Part shown: piece after piece, positions 8,509 to 16,202 of the stretch
How the letters are laid out: each line of letters starts with the position of its first letter
Position numbering within the stretch: position 1 is the first letter of the stretch
Assembly: GCA_020633415.1 (NCBI GenBank)
Contig: JACKDQ010000001.1
Coordinates: 310,001 to 374,000 of the forward strand
Direction: 5' to 3'
Length of the DNA stretch: 64,000 nucleotides
Source: Deltaproteobacteria bacterium
GTDB taxonomy: Bacteria; Myxococcota_A; Polyangia; GCA-2747355
The notes under the pieces: generated by a model
Told to the model about the DNA's origin: nothing
The model's database searches: none
The model's input: only the letters and a program-made list of their open reading frames with translations
Program-made: the position numbers and the translations under genes

Positions 8509-9174
8509 ATGACCGGTCGACTGCTGGGCAGCGTAGCGCTTTGGGTTTGCTTGCCCGCGGGCCTCTCGGCGGCGCCGTTAAGGGATCTTGCGCACGCCAA
8601 GCGCTTGGTCGATGGCGTGATCGCGCGCTCGATGCCGGAACTCAGCGGTCGCGTTTCGGTTCGCGCCTTCTCCCATCGCGCCGATCATTTTCGCGCGCAA
8701 CCGCGGTGGTGGTCGCTGTTGCCGTTCGTCAAAACGCGTTACGTGGTTTGCGTTAATCTGCGGGCTACCGCCGAGGTTTCCGGGTGTCGCGCGCTCTCGG
8801 TCAAGGGTGCCGAGGGTGTGATCGCTCACGAGCTCGTCCATTTGCGCGATATGGCGTCGGGTTGGCGCGGCATGGGGCGGGTGATCGGGGCGCTCTTTTC
8901 GCGCAAGAAGGAGATCGTCAACGAGCACCGCACCGACTTGCAGGCCGTCGCCCTCGGCTATGGCAAGGGGCTGGCGGTTTTTCGGCATTGGATCAGCCGG
9001 CGCCTCGCGCCGAAGGCGCTCGACATCAAACGTCAGACCTATTATTTTCCTACCGAGATCGCCGCCCTTGAGCGGTTGCTTAAGCAGCAACCCGCGTTGC
9101 TGGTTGAGCTCGATCGATCGCCGCCCATATCGCTGGCTGAGGTTGAAGCGCTCGTCCGCCGGCTGAGTCGCTGA
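8509..9174 (+). CDS. Exported zinc-metallopeptidase-like protein
   Basis: This 221-aa protein has a signal peptide (TGRLLGSVALWVCLPAGLSA) and an HExxH-type zinc site written AHELVHLRD near residue 112. A second motif, NEHRTD, follows about 40 residues later, where a third metal ligand is expected. The rest is helical, with LDIKRQTYYFPTEIAALERL before the C-terminus. It does not fit a named peptidase family that I can assign, but the spacing of HELVH and NEHxxD resembles small secreted metallopeptidases. ATG 8509 is preferred because it places the signal peptide at the very N-terminus; a TTG at 8488 is in frame. It has no obvious operon partner. Confidence 0.7.
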   Translation: MTGRLLGSVALWVCLPAGLSAAPLRDLAHAKRLVDGVIARSMPELSGRVSVRAFSHRADHFRAQPRWWSLLPFVKTRYVVCVNLRATAEVSGCRALSVKGAEGVIAHELVHLRDMASGWRGMGRVIGALFSRKKEIVNEHRTDLQAVALGYGKGLAVFRHWISRRLAPKALDIKRQTYYFPTEIAALERLLKQQPALLVELDRSPPISLAEVEALVRRLSR

Positions 9175-9273
9175 TGGCGACAATGTAGGCATCGCTGGCT
9201 CTGGGGCTTTGTGGCCTGCTGGTGCGGCGTCGATTGCAACGCCGCCAGATTCCGGCGAGAATGGGGCACTGCT

Positions 9274-10167
9274 ATGGGCACTCGGATTCTCGGCATCCTC
9301 CTGTTGATCGCGGCAGGCGCGATGCTCGGTTACGCAGTTGGCATCGGCGAAACGCGCTTGGGCGTCGTCGGTGCAGTTACTGGCGTGATCGCTAGCGTGA
9401 TGCTCGCTGCTGTGGGACTGCAGGGCACCCGCATTATCCACCGTGTGGTTACCCCCGATGACGCAGGTGGAAGGATCATCTCCACCGAAGAGGCGATGAG
9501 CACCCAGCTGCGCCGTTGCTGCAAGCGCAACACGCCGGCCACGGTGATCGTCGCCGATTCCGGCATCATTAGTCAGGCGCGCTTCGTTTCGCTGGGGGAG
9601 CGCAGCGTGACGCTCGACCTGTTCGATTACCAGGGCGGCTTTGTCGATGTGCTGGCGACGATCTGCGTGGCCTACTATGTGCGCGGACGCGGCTGTACGT
9701 TCGTGGCCACGGTGGAAGAGTTCATTCCCGCCGGCAACGACCCGATCCCGCGCGTGCGCGTGCGACGTCCCAACTGTATTGCCACCACCGAGCGTCGCCG
9801 AACGCTGCGGGTGCCGATCTTCCCCGGTGCTGGTCTCAAAGTGAAGATGACCTCTGGCGCTAAGTCGGTGGAGGTCAAACCTCACGACGCGTCGCTAGCA
9901 GGCCTCAAGGTTGAGGTCTCGTCGGAGATTAAGTTTCCGCAGCTCAAAGTCGACGAACAAGTGCAGGTCGAGGTCGTCTATCGCGATTTGCGCGTGCAAA
10001 CCACGGCGACGATTCGCAACGTGTCGCAGGGGCGATACTACGGCCTGTATTTTCCCGATTTCGTTCGCGGCGAGGAAATCGTCGCGCCCGATGCCTATCG
10101 CCAAATCCTGCTGGGGCTGGAAAAGGCCTGGGCGACATCGATGGGCATCACGCAGGCCGACGGCTAG
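9274..10167 (+). CDS. Membrane-anchored PilZ (YcgR-like) c-di-GMP-binding protein
   Basis: The 297-aa protein begins with two transmembrane segments (ILGILLLIAAGAMLGYAVGI and LGVVGAVTGVIASVMLAAVG). A YcgR-N-like beta domain follows (SQARFVSLGERSVTLDLF). The C-terminal PilZ domain has the RxxxR arginines in TTERRRTLRV and the DxSxxG motif as DASLAGL, so c-di-GMP binding is well supported. The ATG at 9274 has GGGG 7 nt upstream; an earlier in-frame codon at 9211 would add a cysteine-rich tail before the membrane segment and is unlikely. A GCGGCGT/ACGCCGC stem-loop (9224-9245) lies in the leader. It is monocistronic as far as can be seen. Confidence 0.85.
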   Translation: MGTRILGILLLIAAGAMLGYAVGIGETRLGVVGAVTGVIASVMLAAVGLQGTRIIHRVVTPDDAGGRIISTEEAMSTQLRRCCKRNTPATVIVADSGIISQARFVSLGERSVTLDLFDYQGGFVDVLATICVAYYVRGRGCTFVATVEEFIPAGNDPIPRVRVRRPNCIATTERRRTLRVPIFPGAGLKVKMTSGAKSVEVKPHDASLAGLKVEVSSEIKFPQLKVDEQVQVEVVYRDLRVQTTATIRNVSQGRYYGLYFPDFVRGEEIVAPDAYRQILLGLEKAWATSMGITQADG

Positions 10168-10247
10168 GCGCCAGACCCGTTCAACGCAGGATGGCCAATG
10201 GCGCGATCGCCAAAAGGCGCGTCAGCGATCTGGCGCTGCGATGTAGG

Positions 10248-10277
10248 CCGTCTTGAAAATACGTCGCTTTTCGACGG
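10248..10277 (+). terminator. Possible terminator after the YcgR-like gene
   Basis: CCGTC/GACGG and GAAAA/TTTTC pair with a 2-nt bulge between them and an 8-nt loop. There is no strong U-tract, so it may be only a stem-loop. Confidence 0.3.
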
Positions 10278-10320
10278 TCTGTTGTTTGCATAATCGAGAG
10301 CGACCGACAAGGAGCCCTCG

Positions 10321-10554
10321 ATGAACATCGAACAGCTACTCGCCATGACACAACGCGCTATCGTCGACGACGCTGCCCTGGCGCTACTTTCTCATCGTCG
10401 CCTGTCTGCTCGCTTTCGCGCGCAGCGGAGCACTGACAACGCCTGCCGGCTGGCTGAACTCACCACGGTTCTTAGCGACGCCGACGATGAATGGGCATCA
10501 AACGTCCCCTCGGCGAATCGCCAGGCGCCGACGCTGTGTAGCGTTCCGCTCTAA
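10321..10554 (+). CDS. Small hypothetical protein (doubtful)
   Basis: A 77-aa reading frame starts 8 nt after a good AAGGAG Shine-Dalgarno, with CATAAT at about 10289 as a possible -10 element. The N-terminal part (NIEQLLAMTQRAIVDDAALALL) is protein-like and helical, whereas the C-terminal half is Arg/Pro-rich and less convincing. No family is recognised. The Shine-Dalgarno is the main reason for listing it. Confidence 0.3.
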   Translation: MNIEQLLAMTQRAIVDDAALALLSHRRLSARFRAQRSTDNACRLAELTTVLSDADDEWASNVPSANRQAPTLCSVPL

Positions 10555-10774
10555 CGCTCCGGACTTCCCCCGCCGATCGGCTTCGAGGCGCTGTCGCGTG
10601 TCCTCGTGCCCCTTTCGTCGTGTTCGCCGCGCCGTTGTAGCTGGCCGCACACCTACAACTGCCGACATCTCGCATACGCAAGACCTTGCCTGACCACGCA
10701 ACGCCAATTGGCGCGGCCCTAAGCAACAATTTGCGCGCTGATCGCTAACTATTGAGAAATAGGTGGCGGAATAC
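10555..10774. other. Intergenic DNA without a recognisable gene
   Basis: Only short reading frames without start signals are present. A CTATT/AATAG inverted repeat at about 10748-10761 lies just upstream of the sigma54 promoter and could belong to its upstream control region. Confidence 0.5.
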
Positions 10775-10792
10775 TTGGCCCGTCGCTTGCTT
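10775..10792 (+). promoter_or_regulatory. Sigma54 (-24/-12) promoter
   Basis: TTGGCCCGTCGCTTGCTT has GG at 10777-10778 and GC at 10789-10790 with exactly 10 bp between, and a TTGCT -12 element. The predicted start is about 10802. A 12-bp-period direct repeat (GGTCAGAACG at 10800 and 10812) sits at the transcript start. No plausible coding gene follows before the hairpin at 11185, so the product may be an RNA. Confidence 0.65.
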
Positions 10793-11040
10793 TAGTGAGG
10801 GTCAGAACGACGGTCAGAACGGGATAGTGAAGTCGTTAACTTGGGGCTCTTCAAACGCTGATTAGGTTCTGTTGAATTTTAAACATAGCTTGTTTGTTTC
10901 CGATATTCACCCTTAGTCGCTTCGTTGCTTTGTGCGCTCTTGGTTCTTTCGCCCGCTTCGTTGCTTAGTTGCTTAGTTGTCGTGTGAACCATTTTTCTTA
11001 GCAGCTTGATTCTCGGTGCTCTTTCTTCGGTTTGTCCTGT

Positions 11041-11126
11041 TTCCTTGCGTGTTCCTGTTTCCTTGCGTGTTTCTGTTCCTTGCGTGTTTCTGTTCCTTGC
11101 GTGTTTCTGTTCCTTGCGTGTTTCTG
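11041..11126. repeat. 17-bp tandem repeat, five copies
   Basis: The unit is TTCCTTGCGTGTTTCTG. Four exact copies run from 11059, 11076, 11093 and 11110, and an 18-bp variant begins at 11041. Degenerate copies flank the array between about 11028 and 11165. Confidence 0.9.
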
Positions 11127-11184
11127 TTTTCTGTTTCCTCTCGTTTTTCCTGTTTCCTTGCGCTGTACCTCCTCTGCTTGCTGG

Positions 11185-11214
11185 TCTCCCGGGTCGCGCC
11201 CACGGCCCGGGAGA
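11185..11214 (+). terminator. Strong hairpin, probable terminator
   Basis: TCTCCCGGG pairs perfectly with CCCGGGAGA around a 12-nt loop, followed by TTTGCATAT. The short T-run makes it a moderate intrinsic terminator for the predicted RNA. Confidence 0.45.
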
Positions 11215-11735
11215 TTTGCATATCTAGCCGATGGCCGTTGTGATCAAGCTCGCTGGAGCCGCAGTGTGGTTGCGGTCAAACTGGCGGTGCGGCCAGCTGG
11301 CAACGCATCTAACTGGTCGTTTATCTCGTTGGCCGTGCATCGATCGTGCTGAAGGCCATCTCTGCGGCGACGCTTGGGCGTGTGCGTTGGGTCGGTCAGG
11401 TTGGTCTCGCAACAAGGCGTGTTCGTCGTCGAGCGATCGCTCAGCGTCAGATGAAACGAAGGCGTGTTGTTCGTCGACATGTTCGTCGAACGATCGCTCA
11501 GCCTCACACGCGGTGAGGGCGTGTGCTTGGTTCGCTGAGCTCGCTTTGTCGTCGTGCGGTCAACGCGTCCCTTTACAACGTCGATAGCGCTGCTATCTCT
11601 TTTTAGTGATCGTTGTGACTGTTGTCGTCGATCGCTTCGCGCCGATCGCTACGCGTACCGGGAAATTTCGACAAACAGCGTCGACGTTTTTCTCCGACGG
11701 TGACGGTCGCTAGCAGTACCCCACCCGGTGGCCTG
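11215..11735. other. Intergenic DNA, nothing recognised
   Basis: No gene can be supported over about 520 bp. CGATCGCTCAGC occurs twice (near 11432 and 11491) next to GTTCGTCG runs, a low-complexity texture without coding character. Confidence 0.5.
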
Positions 11736-12176
11736 TCATCCGCATGCGGTTGGCGGGCTGCCGCCTTTTTTTTCGACAAATAGCATCAATCGCTGACGGT
11801 ACTTGGGTGGAATCTCGATCGCTTCGAAGCGATCGAGGTCGACGGCCACGGTTGTGATTCGCGCGCTGACCAGCAGGTCTTGATCTCGGCGAAGCTCGAA
11901 CAGAAACGCCAGGCTCTTTTCTCCGAGCTTGGTGACCTGTACCGCGATCGCGATCAGGTCATCGTAGCGTAGTGGACCGACAAAATCGGTCTCGGCGCGC
12001 ACCGTGGGAAAGCCGATGCGGTCGATGGCCAACACGTCGCGGTAGGGTAGGCCCAGGCCCTCGCCAAAGAAGCTCTCCATCGCCTTGTGGCAAATGTCGA
12101 AGATCCGCGGATAGTAGACGACTTGTGCGAGGTCGACATCGGCGAAGCGGACGCGGTAGCTGGTTTGGAAGGCCAT
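11736..12176 (-). CDS. Acyl-CoA thioesterase, hotdog fold (4HBT/YbgC type)
   Basis: The 146-aa protein matches the 4-hydroxybenzoyl-CoA thioesterase layout. The catalytic-helix signature RFADVDLAQVVYYPRIFDI lies near residues 9-27 (Asp14 position of DxDxxxxVYxxxY). The FVGPLRYDDLI and KLGEKSLAFLFELR strands follow. It would hydrolyse a short or aromatic acyl-CoA; the substrate cannot be read from sequence. The gene is alone on the minus strand. A TTGACT-N16-TACAGA promoter ends 6 bp before its ATG, so the mRNA is probably leaderless. Confidence 0.9.
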   Translation of the reverse strand: MAFQTSYRVRFADVDLAQVVYYPRIFDICHKAMESFFGEGLGLPYRDVLAIDRIGFPTVRAETDFVGPLRYDDLIAIAVQVTKLGEKSLAFLFELRRDQDLLVSARITTVAVDLDRFEAIEIPPKYRQRLMLFVEKKGGSPPTACG

Positions 12177-12182
12177 CGGGGT

Positions 12183-12210
12183 TCTGTACGCTAACGACCC
12201 GGAAAGTCAA
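12183..12210 (-). promoter_or_regulatory. Promoter giving a leaderless thioesterase mRNA
   Basis: On the minus strand TTGACT (12205-12210) is spaced 16 bp from TACAGA (12183-12188). Only 6 bp separate the -10 box from the ATG, so transcription would begin at or next to the start codon. Confidence 0.5.
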
Positions 12211-12358
12211 ACCAAAAGCACTCAGGCTGGGCAGCAGTCCGTGGCGGCCATCGTGTGGCGATCCAGGCCTTTGTCAGGGGCCTTCGCGAGCTTTTTCACA
12301 AAATGCAGTGCATCACCCAACCATCGTTTAACATGGACAGCAACCGGCCGTTGGAAAA

Positions 12359-12394
12359 AGAGGGATCAGCTGGTGTGGGTCCCTCTCTCACCAG
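12359..12394 (+). promoter_or_regulatory. Interlocking stems in the leader of the sugar cluster
   Basis: AGAGGGA (12359-12365) pairs with TCCCTCT (12380-12386). CTGGTG, inside that loop (12370-12375), pairs with CACCAG (12389-12394) beyond it. The two helices are topologically interlocked, as in a pseudoknot, or mutually exclusive. The element ends 26 bp before the first gene of the cluster. Its 2-nt crossing loop is short for a stable pseudoknot, so a two-state switch is the easier reading. Confidence 0.4.
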
Positions 12395-12420
12395 GGTCGA
12401 AGCGTGCGTTAAGGATTCTG

Positions 12421-13434
12421 ATGAGCGAGCGAAGAGGTAAGACCGTTGTTGTCACAGGTGGCGCCGGGTTTATCGGCAGTCACCTCACCGAGCGCATGGT
12501 GGGTGCAGGGCATCAGGTGCGTGTGCTCGACGATTTCTCCACCGGGCGACCTGAGAACCTCGCTCATCTCGCGGCGCCGACCAACCTCAGCCTGCGTGCC
12601 GTCGATATCGTTAGCGATCCGCTCGATGAACACTTCGCGGGCGCCGACGTGGTCTTTCATTTGGCGGCGCGCGCTGACATCGTTCCTTCGATCGACGATC
12701 CGATCACCTATCACCGCGCTAATGTCGATGGCACGGTGGCTGTACTTGAGGCCGCCCGTCGGGCCGGCGTTGCGCGCCTGGTCTATGCGGCCTCGTCCTC
12801 CTGCTATGGGATTCCTGATCACTACCCGACGGCTGAGCATGCGCCGGCGCGACCGCAATACCCCTATGCCCTGACCAAGTATCTTGGCGAGCAGTGTGTG
12901 CTGCATTGGCACCAGGTTTACGGCCTATCCTGTAACGTGTTGCGGCTGTTCAACGTTTATGGGCCGCGCAGTCGGACCAACGGTACCTACGGCGCAGTGT
13001 TCGGCGTCTTTCTCGCGCAAAAACTTGCCAACAAACCCTTTACGGTAGTTGGCGACGGACGGCAGACTCGCGATTTTGTCTTCGTCTCCGACGTGGTCGA
13101 CGCCTTCGTTAACGCGGCGGAGATCGCTGCCGATGGTCTCGTCGCCAACATCGGTGCGGGTAATCCGCAGTCGATCCGTTATCTCGTCGAGCTGCTCGGT
13201 GGGACGGTGGTGTACATCCCCAAGCGACCCGGCGAGCCACCTTGTACGCACGCTGATATCTCGCGTGCCAACGAGCAGCTTGGCTGGGCGCCGCGCACGT
13301 CCTTCGAGCAGGGTGTCGCCAAGATGCTCGAGCAGATCGACTACTGGCGTGATGCGCCGGTTTGGGATGCTGCTTCGATTTCTAGCGCCACCGAGCGGTG
13401 GTTTGCCTGTCTTGAGGGTGCGAAGGGGGGCTGA
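12421..13434 (+). CDS. NAD-dependent sugar-nucleotide epimerase/dehydratase (GalE-like)
   Basis: The 337-aa extended SDR has the NAD-binding VTGGAGFIGSHL at residues 10-21, the catalytic serine region YAASSSCYG and the YxxxK dyad in YPYALTK. It then has LRLFNVYGPRS and RDFVFVSDVVDA, as in UDP-glucose 4-epimerases. ATG 12421 has AAGGA 5 nt upstream and starts MSERRGKTVVVTG; an earlier codon at 12241 would prepend non-homologous residues. It heads a chain of overlapping plus-strand genes, and its TGA shares a base with the next ATG. Substrate is inferred to be a nucleotide sugar of the cluster, possibly an NDP-heptose. Confidence 0.92.
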   Translation: MSERRGKTVVVTGGAGFIGSHLTERMVGAGHQVRVLDDFSTGRPENLAHLAAPTNLSLRAVDIVSDPLDEHFAGADVVFHLAARADIVPSIDDPITYHRANVDGTVAVLEAARRAGVARLVYAASSSCYGIPDHYPTAEHAPARPQYPYALTKYLGEQCVLHWHQVYGLSCNVLRLFNVYGPRSRTNGTYGAVFGVFLAQKLANKPFTVVGDGRQTRDFVFVSDVVDAFVNAAEIAADGLVANIGAGNPQSIRYLVELLGGTVVYIPKRPGEPPCTHADISRANEQLGWAPRTSFEQGVAKMLEQIDYWRDAPVWDAASISSATERWFACLEGAKGG

Positions 13435-14504
13435 TGCGAGGACGGTCGATAACCGCTGATGTCGTGGCGCTTGATGCGCGACAGAAATACCTGGCTGATT
13501 TTCGTCAGCGAAACAAGGCTGCGACGGTGCTGGCGCGCATCGCCGAGAGCAAGCGCGCGCGCGTATTGGTCGTCGGCGAAGCGATCATCGACGAGTACCG
13601 CTATTGCACGGCGATCGGCAAATCCTCCAAAGAGCCAACGCTGGTCGTCAAGGCGCTGAGCATCGAGCGGTTTGCCGGTGGGTCGTTGGCGATCGCCAAC
13701 CACCTCGCTGCGTTTTGCGATCGCGTCACCTTGTTGACCTACCTTGGTAGCCAGAACCCGCAGGAGCTGTTCATCCGCAGTGCCTTGCGGGCCAACGTTC
13801 AGCCCCACTTTGTTTTTCGGCCTGACGCGCCGACGATCGTCAAGCGCCGTTTCATCGACGACTATTTCTTCCATAAGCTGTTCGAAGTTTACGAGATCAA
13901 CGACGACATGCTGGCCCAGCCCCAAGAAGATGAACTCCAGGGAGAGATCGAGCGGCTAGCTGGTGCCCATGATCTGGTTGTCGTTTGCGACTTCGGCCAC
14001 GGCATGCTGTCCGATAGCTCGATCGGGCTGCTGCGTCAGCGCTCGGCCTTCATGACGGCCAATGCCCAGTCCAACGCCGGTAACCTTGGCTATCACACGA
14101 TCAGCAAATACGCCGGCGCTGACTACGTGAGCACCTCGACCAACGAGATCTTGCTCGAATCGCGCGACCGTCATGCCGATCTCGAGCAGGTCATGCCCCA
14201 AGTTGCCGAGCGCCTAGGACTCCCCCGCCTCGCGGTAACGCGTGGTGTGAACGGATCGCTCTGCTACGGCGCGAGTGAAGGATTCGTCAAGACGCCGGCA
14301 TTTGCCGATAACGTCGTCGATCGCGTTGGTGCCGGCGACGCCTTCTTCTCGATTACCTCACTCTTGGTGGGAATGAAGACCCCGCTGGAGATCGCCGCCT
14401 TTGTTGGCAACGTTGCCGGTGCCCAGGCAGTGGCGACGGTCGGCAACCGGCGCTCTGTCGATCGCGGCGTCTTGCTCGAGCAAGTCGAAGCCCTGTTGGA
14501 TTGA
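13434..14504 (+). CDS. PfkB-family sugar kinase, HldE kinase-domain-like
   Basis: The 356-aa product has the PfkB C-terminal signature VDRVGAGDAFFS (Asp as catalytic base) and the N-terminal sugar-binding region SIERFAGGSLAIANHLAAF, close to the GGAANVA-type segment of heptose-7-phosphate kinases. VVGEAIIDEYRYC resembles the start of RfaE domain I. No adenylyltransferase half is attached. The ATG overlaps the stop of the epimerase gene (TGATG). It would phosphorylate a sugar phosphate for nucleotide activation. Heptose-7-phosphate is the leading candidate, given the transketolase pair downstream and the GmhA/GmhB genes elsewhere in the window. Confidence 0.88.
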   Translation: MRGRSITADVVALDARQKYLADFRQRNKAATVLARIAESKRARVLVVGEAIIDEYRYCTAIGKSSKEPTLVVKALSIERFAGGSLAIANHLAAFCDRVTLLTYLGSQNPQELFIRSALRANVQPHFVFRPDAPTIVKRRFIDDYFFHKLFEVYEINDDMLAQPQEDELQGEIERLAGAHDLVVVCDFGHGMLSDSSIGLLRQRSAFMTANAQSNAGNLGYHTISKYAGADYVSTSTNEILLESRDRHADLEQVMPQVAERLGLPRLAVTRGVNGSLCYGASEGFVKTPAFADNVVDRVGAGDAFFSITSLLVGMKTPLEIAAFVGNVAGAQAVATVGNRRSVDRGVLLEQVEALLD

Positions 14505-14511
14505 TCGATTG

Positions 14512-15609
14512 ATGGCTGATCGCTTTGGCATCGACGGGCACAAGATCCACTATCACCCGCAGCGGGTCGGACAGTTTCTCGCTGCAGGCGATGACTGGGA
14601 ACAGTTAAAGAAGATCTACCCGATCTACGTCGAAGTCTCGCCGAATGGTGCATGCAATCATCGCTGCATCTTTTGCGCGGTCGACTACATCGGCTACAAG
14701 CGTGTGATGCTCGATACCGAAGTCTATGCCAAGTGCGTCGGCGAGATGGCTGCCGGTGGCGTGAAAAGCATCATGTATGCCGGTGAGGGTGAGCCGCTGC
14801 TCCATCGCGACATCGCACAGATCACGGCCATCACCCGTGAGGCGGGTATCGACGTCGCGTTCACGACCAACGGCAGCTACGTCACCGAGCTGTTTATCGA
14901 CAAGGCGGTGCCGATCACCTCGTGGATCAAAGTCTCGATCAACGCCGGCACGCCAGAAACGTATTCGCAGATCCATCGGACCCGCGCCGACCACTTCGAT
15001 ATCGTCGTGCGCAATCTTGGGCGGATGATCAAGCGCCGCGAGCAGACCAAGACCGATTGCACTGTGGGTGCTCAGTGCCTGCTGCTTCCGGAAAACGCCG
15101 CTGAACTAAAGACGCTAGCGACGATCTGTCGCGACACCGGCATCGATTACCTCGTCGTCAAGCCCTACTCGCAGCACCTGATGAGCAACACGCGGCGCTA
15201 CGAGGCGATCGACTATCGAAACTTCCTTGAGCTCGAACGCGAGCTCGAAGCGCTATCGACGGATTCCTTTTCCGTGGTTTTTCGTCGGCGGACGATGGAA
15301 AAGCACATCAGCAAGCAGGTCGCCTACCCGACCTGTCTGGCCACGCCATTCTTCTGGGCTTACCTGATGGCCGACGGCTCGGTCTATTCCTGTAGCGCGT
15401 ACTTGGAGGATCAGCGCTTTTGTTTGGGCAACATCAACCAGTCGAGCTTTGCCGAGATCTGGGAGGGTGAGCGACGCCGGGAAAACGTGCGCTTTGTGCG
15501 CGAGAAACTCGATATTGCCGACTGCCGGCGTAATTGTCGCATGGATGAGGTCAACCGCTTCTTGACCGGTGTGCGCGGCAAAAATATTCCGCACGTGAAT
15601 TTTATCTAA
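14512..15609 (+). CDS. Radical SAM protein with SPASM-type C-terminus (first)
   Basis: This 365-aa enzyme binds a [4Fe-4S]-SAM cluster through CNHRCIFC (CX3CX2C, near residues 48-55). MYAGEGEPL is the GGE-like SAM motif. The C-terminal region has further cysteines (CLATPFF, YSCSAYLEDQRFC, CRRNC), as in SPASM domains that hold auxiliary clusters. Oxidising carbohydrate enzymes such as BtrN share this design, which suits a sugar-modifying role in this cluster; peptide maturation is the alternative but no precursor peptide is seen. ATG 14512 lies 7 bp after the kinase stop, and the following gene overlaps its TAA by one base. Confidence 0.9.
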   Translation: MADRFGIDGHKIHYHPQRVGQFLAAGDDWEQLKKIYPIYVEVSPNGACNHRCIFCAVDYIGYKRVMLDTEVYAKCVGEMAAGGVKSIMYAGEGEPLLHRDIAQITAITREAGIDVAFTTNGSYVTELFIDKAVPITSWIKVSINAGTPETYSQIHRTRADHFDIVVRNLGRMIKRREQTKTDCTVGAQCLLLPENAAELKTLATICRDTGIDYLVVKPYSQHLMSNTRRYEAIDYRNFLELERELEALSTDSFSVVFRRRTMEKHISKQVAYPTCLATPFFWAYLMADGSVYSCSAYLEDQRFCLGNINQSSFAEIWEGERRRENVRFVREKLDIADCRRNCRMDEVNRFLTGVRGKNIPHVNFI

Positions 15610-16202
15610 TGCAAACGATCGGGCTCGATCTGGACAATACGCTGATCGACTACGCCGAGCTGTTCGAAGTCTCGGCCCATGCCATGGGCTATTTTGAACA
15701 GCGTCAAGGTCGCCAGCGTCTCGCGGTGCGCCAAGCGCTCCGCATGCAGCCGGGCGGCGAGGCGCGCTGGCAGGCGGTGCAGGCCGACGTTTATGGCAGA
15801 CGCTTGAAACAGGCCCAGCCGGCCGATGGTGCGGTCGACTTTCTGCGGCATTGCGTCGAGAGGTCGGTGCGCGTGGTGCTGATCAGCCACAAGACGCAGC
15901 ATGCTGCCGCCGATCGATCGCTCGATTTGCGCCAAGCGGCCCTTGACTGGCTCGCCGAGTGGTCGCTCGATCGCTGGTTTACTGAGGACAACGTGTATTT
16001 TTGCTGCACGCGGCAGCAGAAACTGCGGCGCATCGCCGACCAAGCATGCGACGTATTCATCGATGATCTACGCGAACTGTTGAACGATGGGGACTTCCCG
16101 CCAAGCACGCGGGGCATCTGGTTCTGCCCAGGGCCAGAGCGGTCACAACAAGCTGGAGGCTATGCTAGCTTCTCCGAGATCGACCGCAGCTTGTTCGGTT
16201 GA
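15609..16202 (+). CDS. HAD-superfamily hydrolase
   Basis: The 197-aa protein has HAD motif I as GLDLDNTLIDY, motif II in VVLISHKT, a likely motif III lysine (QQKLRR) and motif IV as FIDDL. A small helical cap lies between motifs I and II. A sugar-phosphate phosphatase is the best guess. It is coupled to the radical SAM gene by a shared base (TAATG) and overlaps the following kinase gene by 41 bp. Confidence 0.8.
   Translation: MQTIGLDLDNTLIDYAELFEVSAHAMGYFEQRQGRQRLAVRQALRMQPGGEARWQAVQADVYGRRLKQAQPADGAVDFLRHCVERSVRVVLISHKTQHAAADRSLDLRQAALDWLAEWSLDRWFTEDNVYFCCTRQQKLRRIADQACDVFIDDLRELLNDGDFPPSTRGIWFCPGPERSQQAGGYASFSEIDRSLFG

Larger units (their letters stand above)
10802..11220 (+). ncRNA. Candidate sigma54-driven repeat RNA
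   Basis: This is inferred from layout: a sigma54 promoter at 10775-10792, about 410 bp of pyrimidine-rich DNA without a convincing ORF, five 17-bp tandem repeats in the middle and a 9-bp GC-rich hairpin at the end. Each repeat contains UUCCUUGCG in the predicted RNA, which is complementary to an AAGGA Shine-Dalgarno. The opposite strand would carry repeated AAGGA. A target-sponging or ribosome-site-pairing role is speculative. The 17-bp period is not a multiple of three, which argues against a repeat protein. Confidence 0.35.

Noticed and set aside
11028..11165. CRISPR-like array
   Set aside because: Units are contiguous 17-mers without spacers and no cas gene is present.
10973..11221. Minus-strand 82-aa Arg/Asn/Thr/Gln-rich frame across the 17-bp repeats
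   Set aside because: Low-complexity translation of a non-codon-length repeat, no Shine-Dalgarno, and the promoter and hairpin signals are on the other strand.
12241..12420. N-terminal extension of the epimerase
   Set aside because: Sixty residues without similarity to the family precede the canonical MSERRGKTVVVTG start, and the leader stems lie there.
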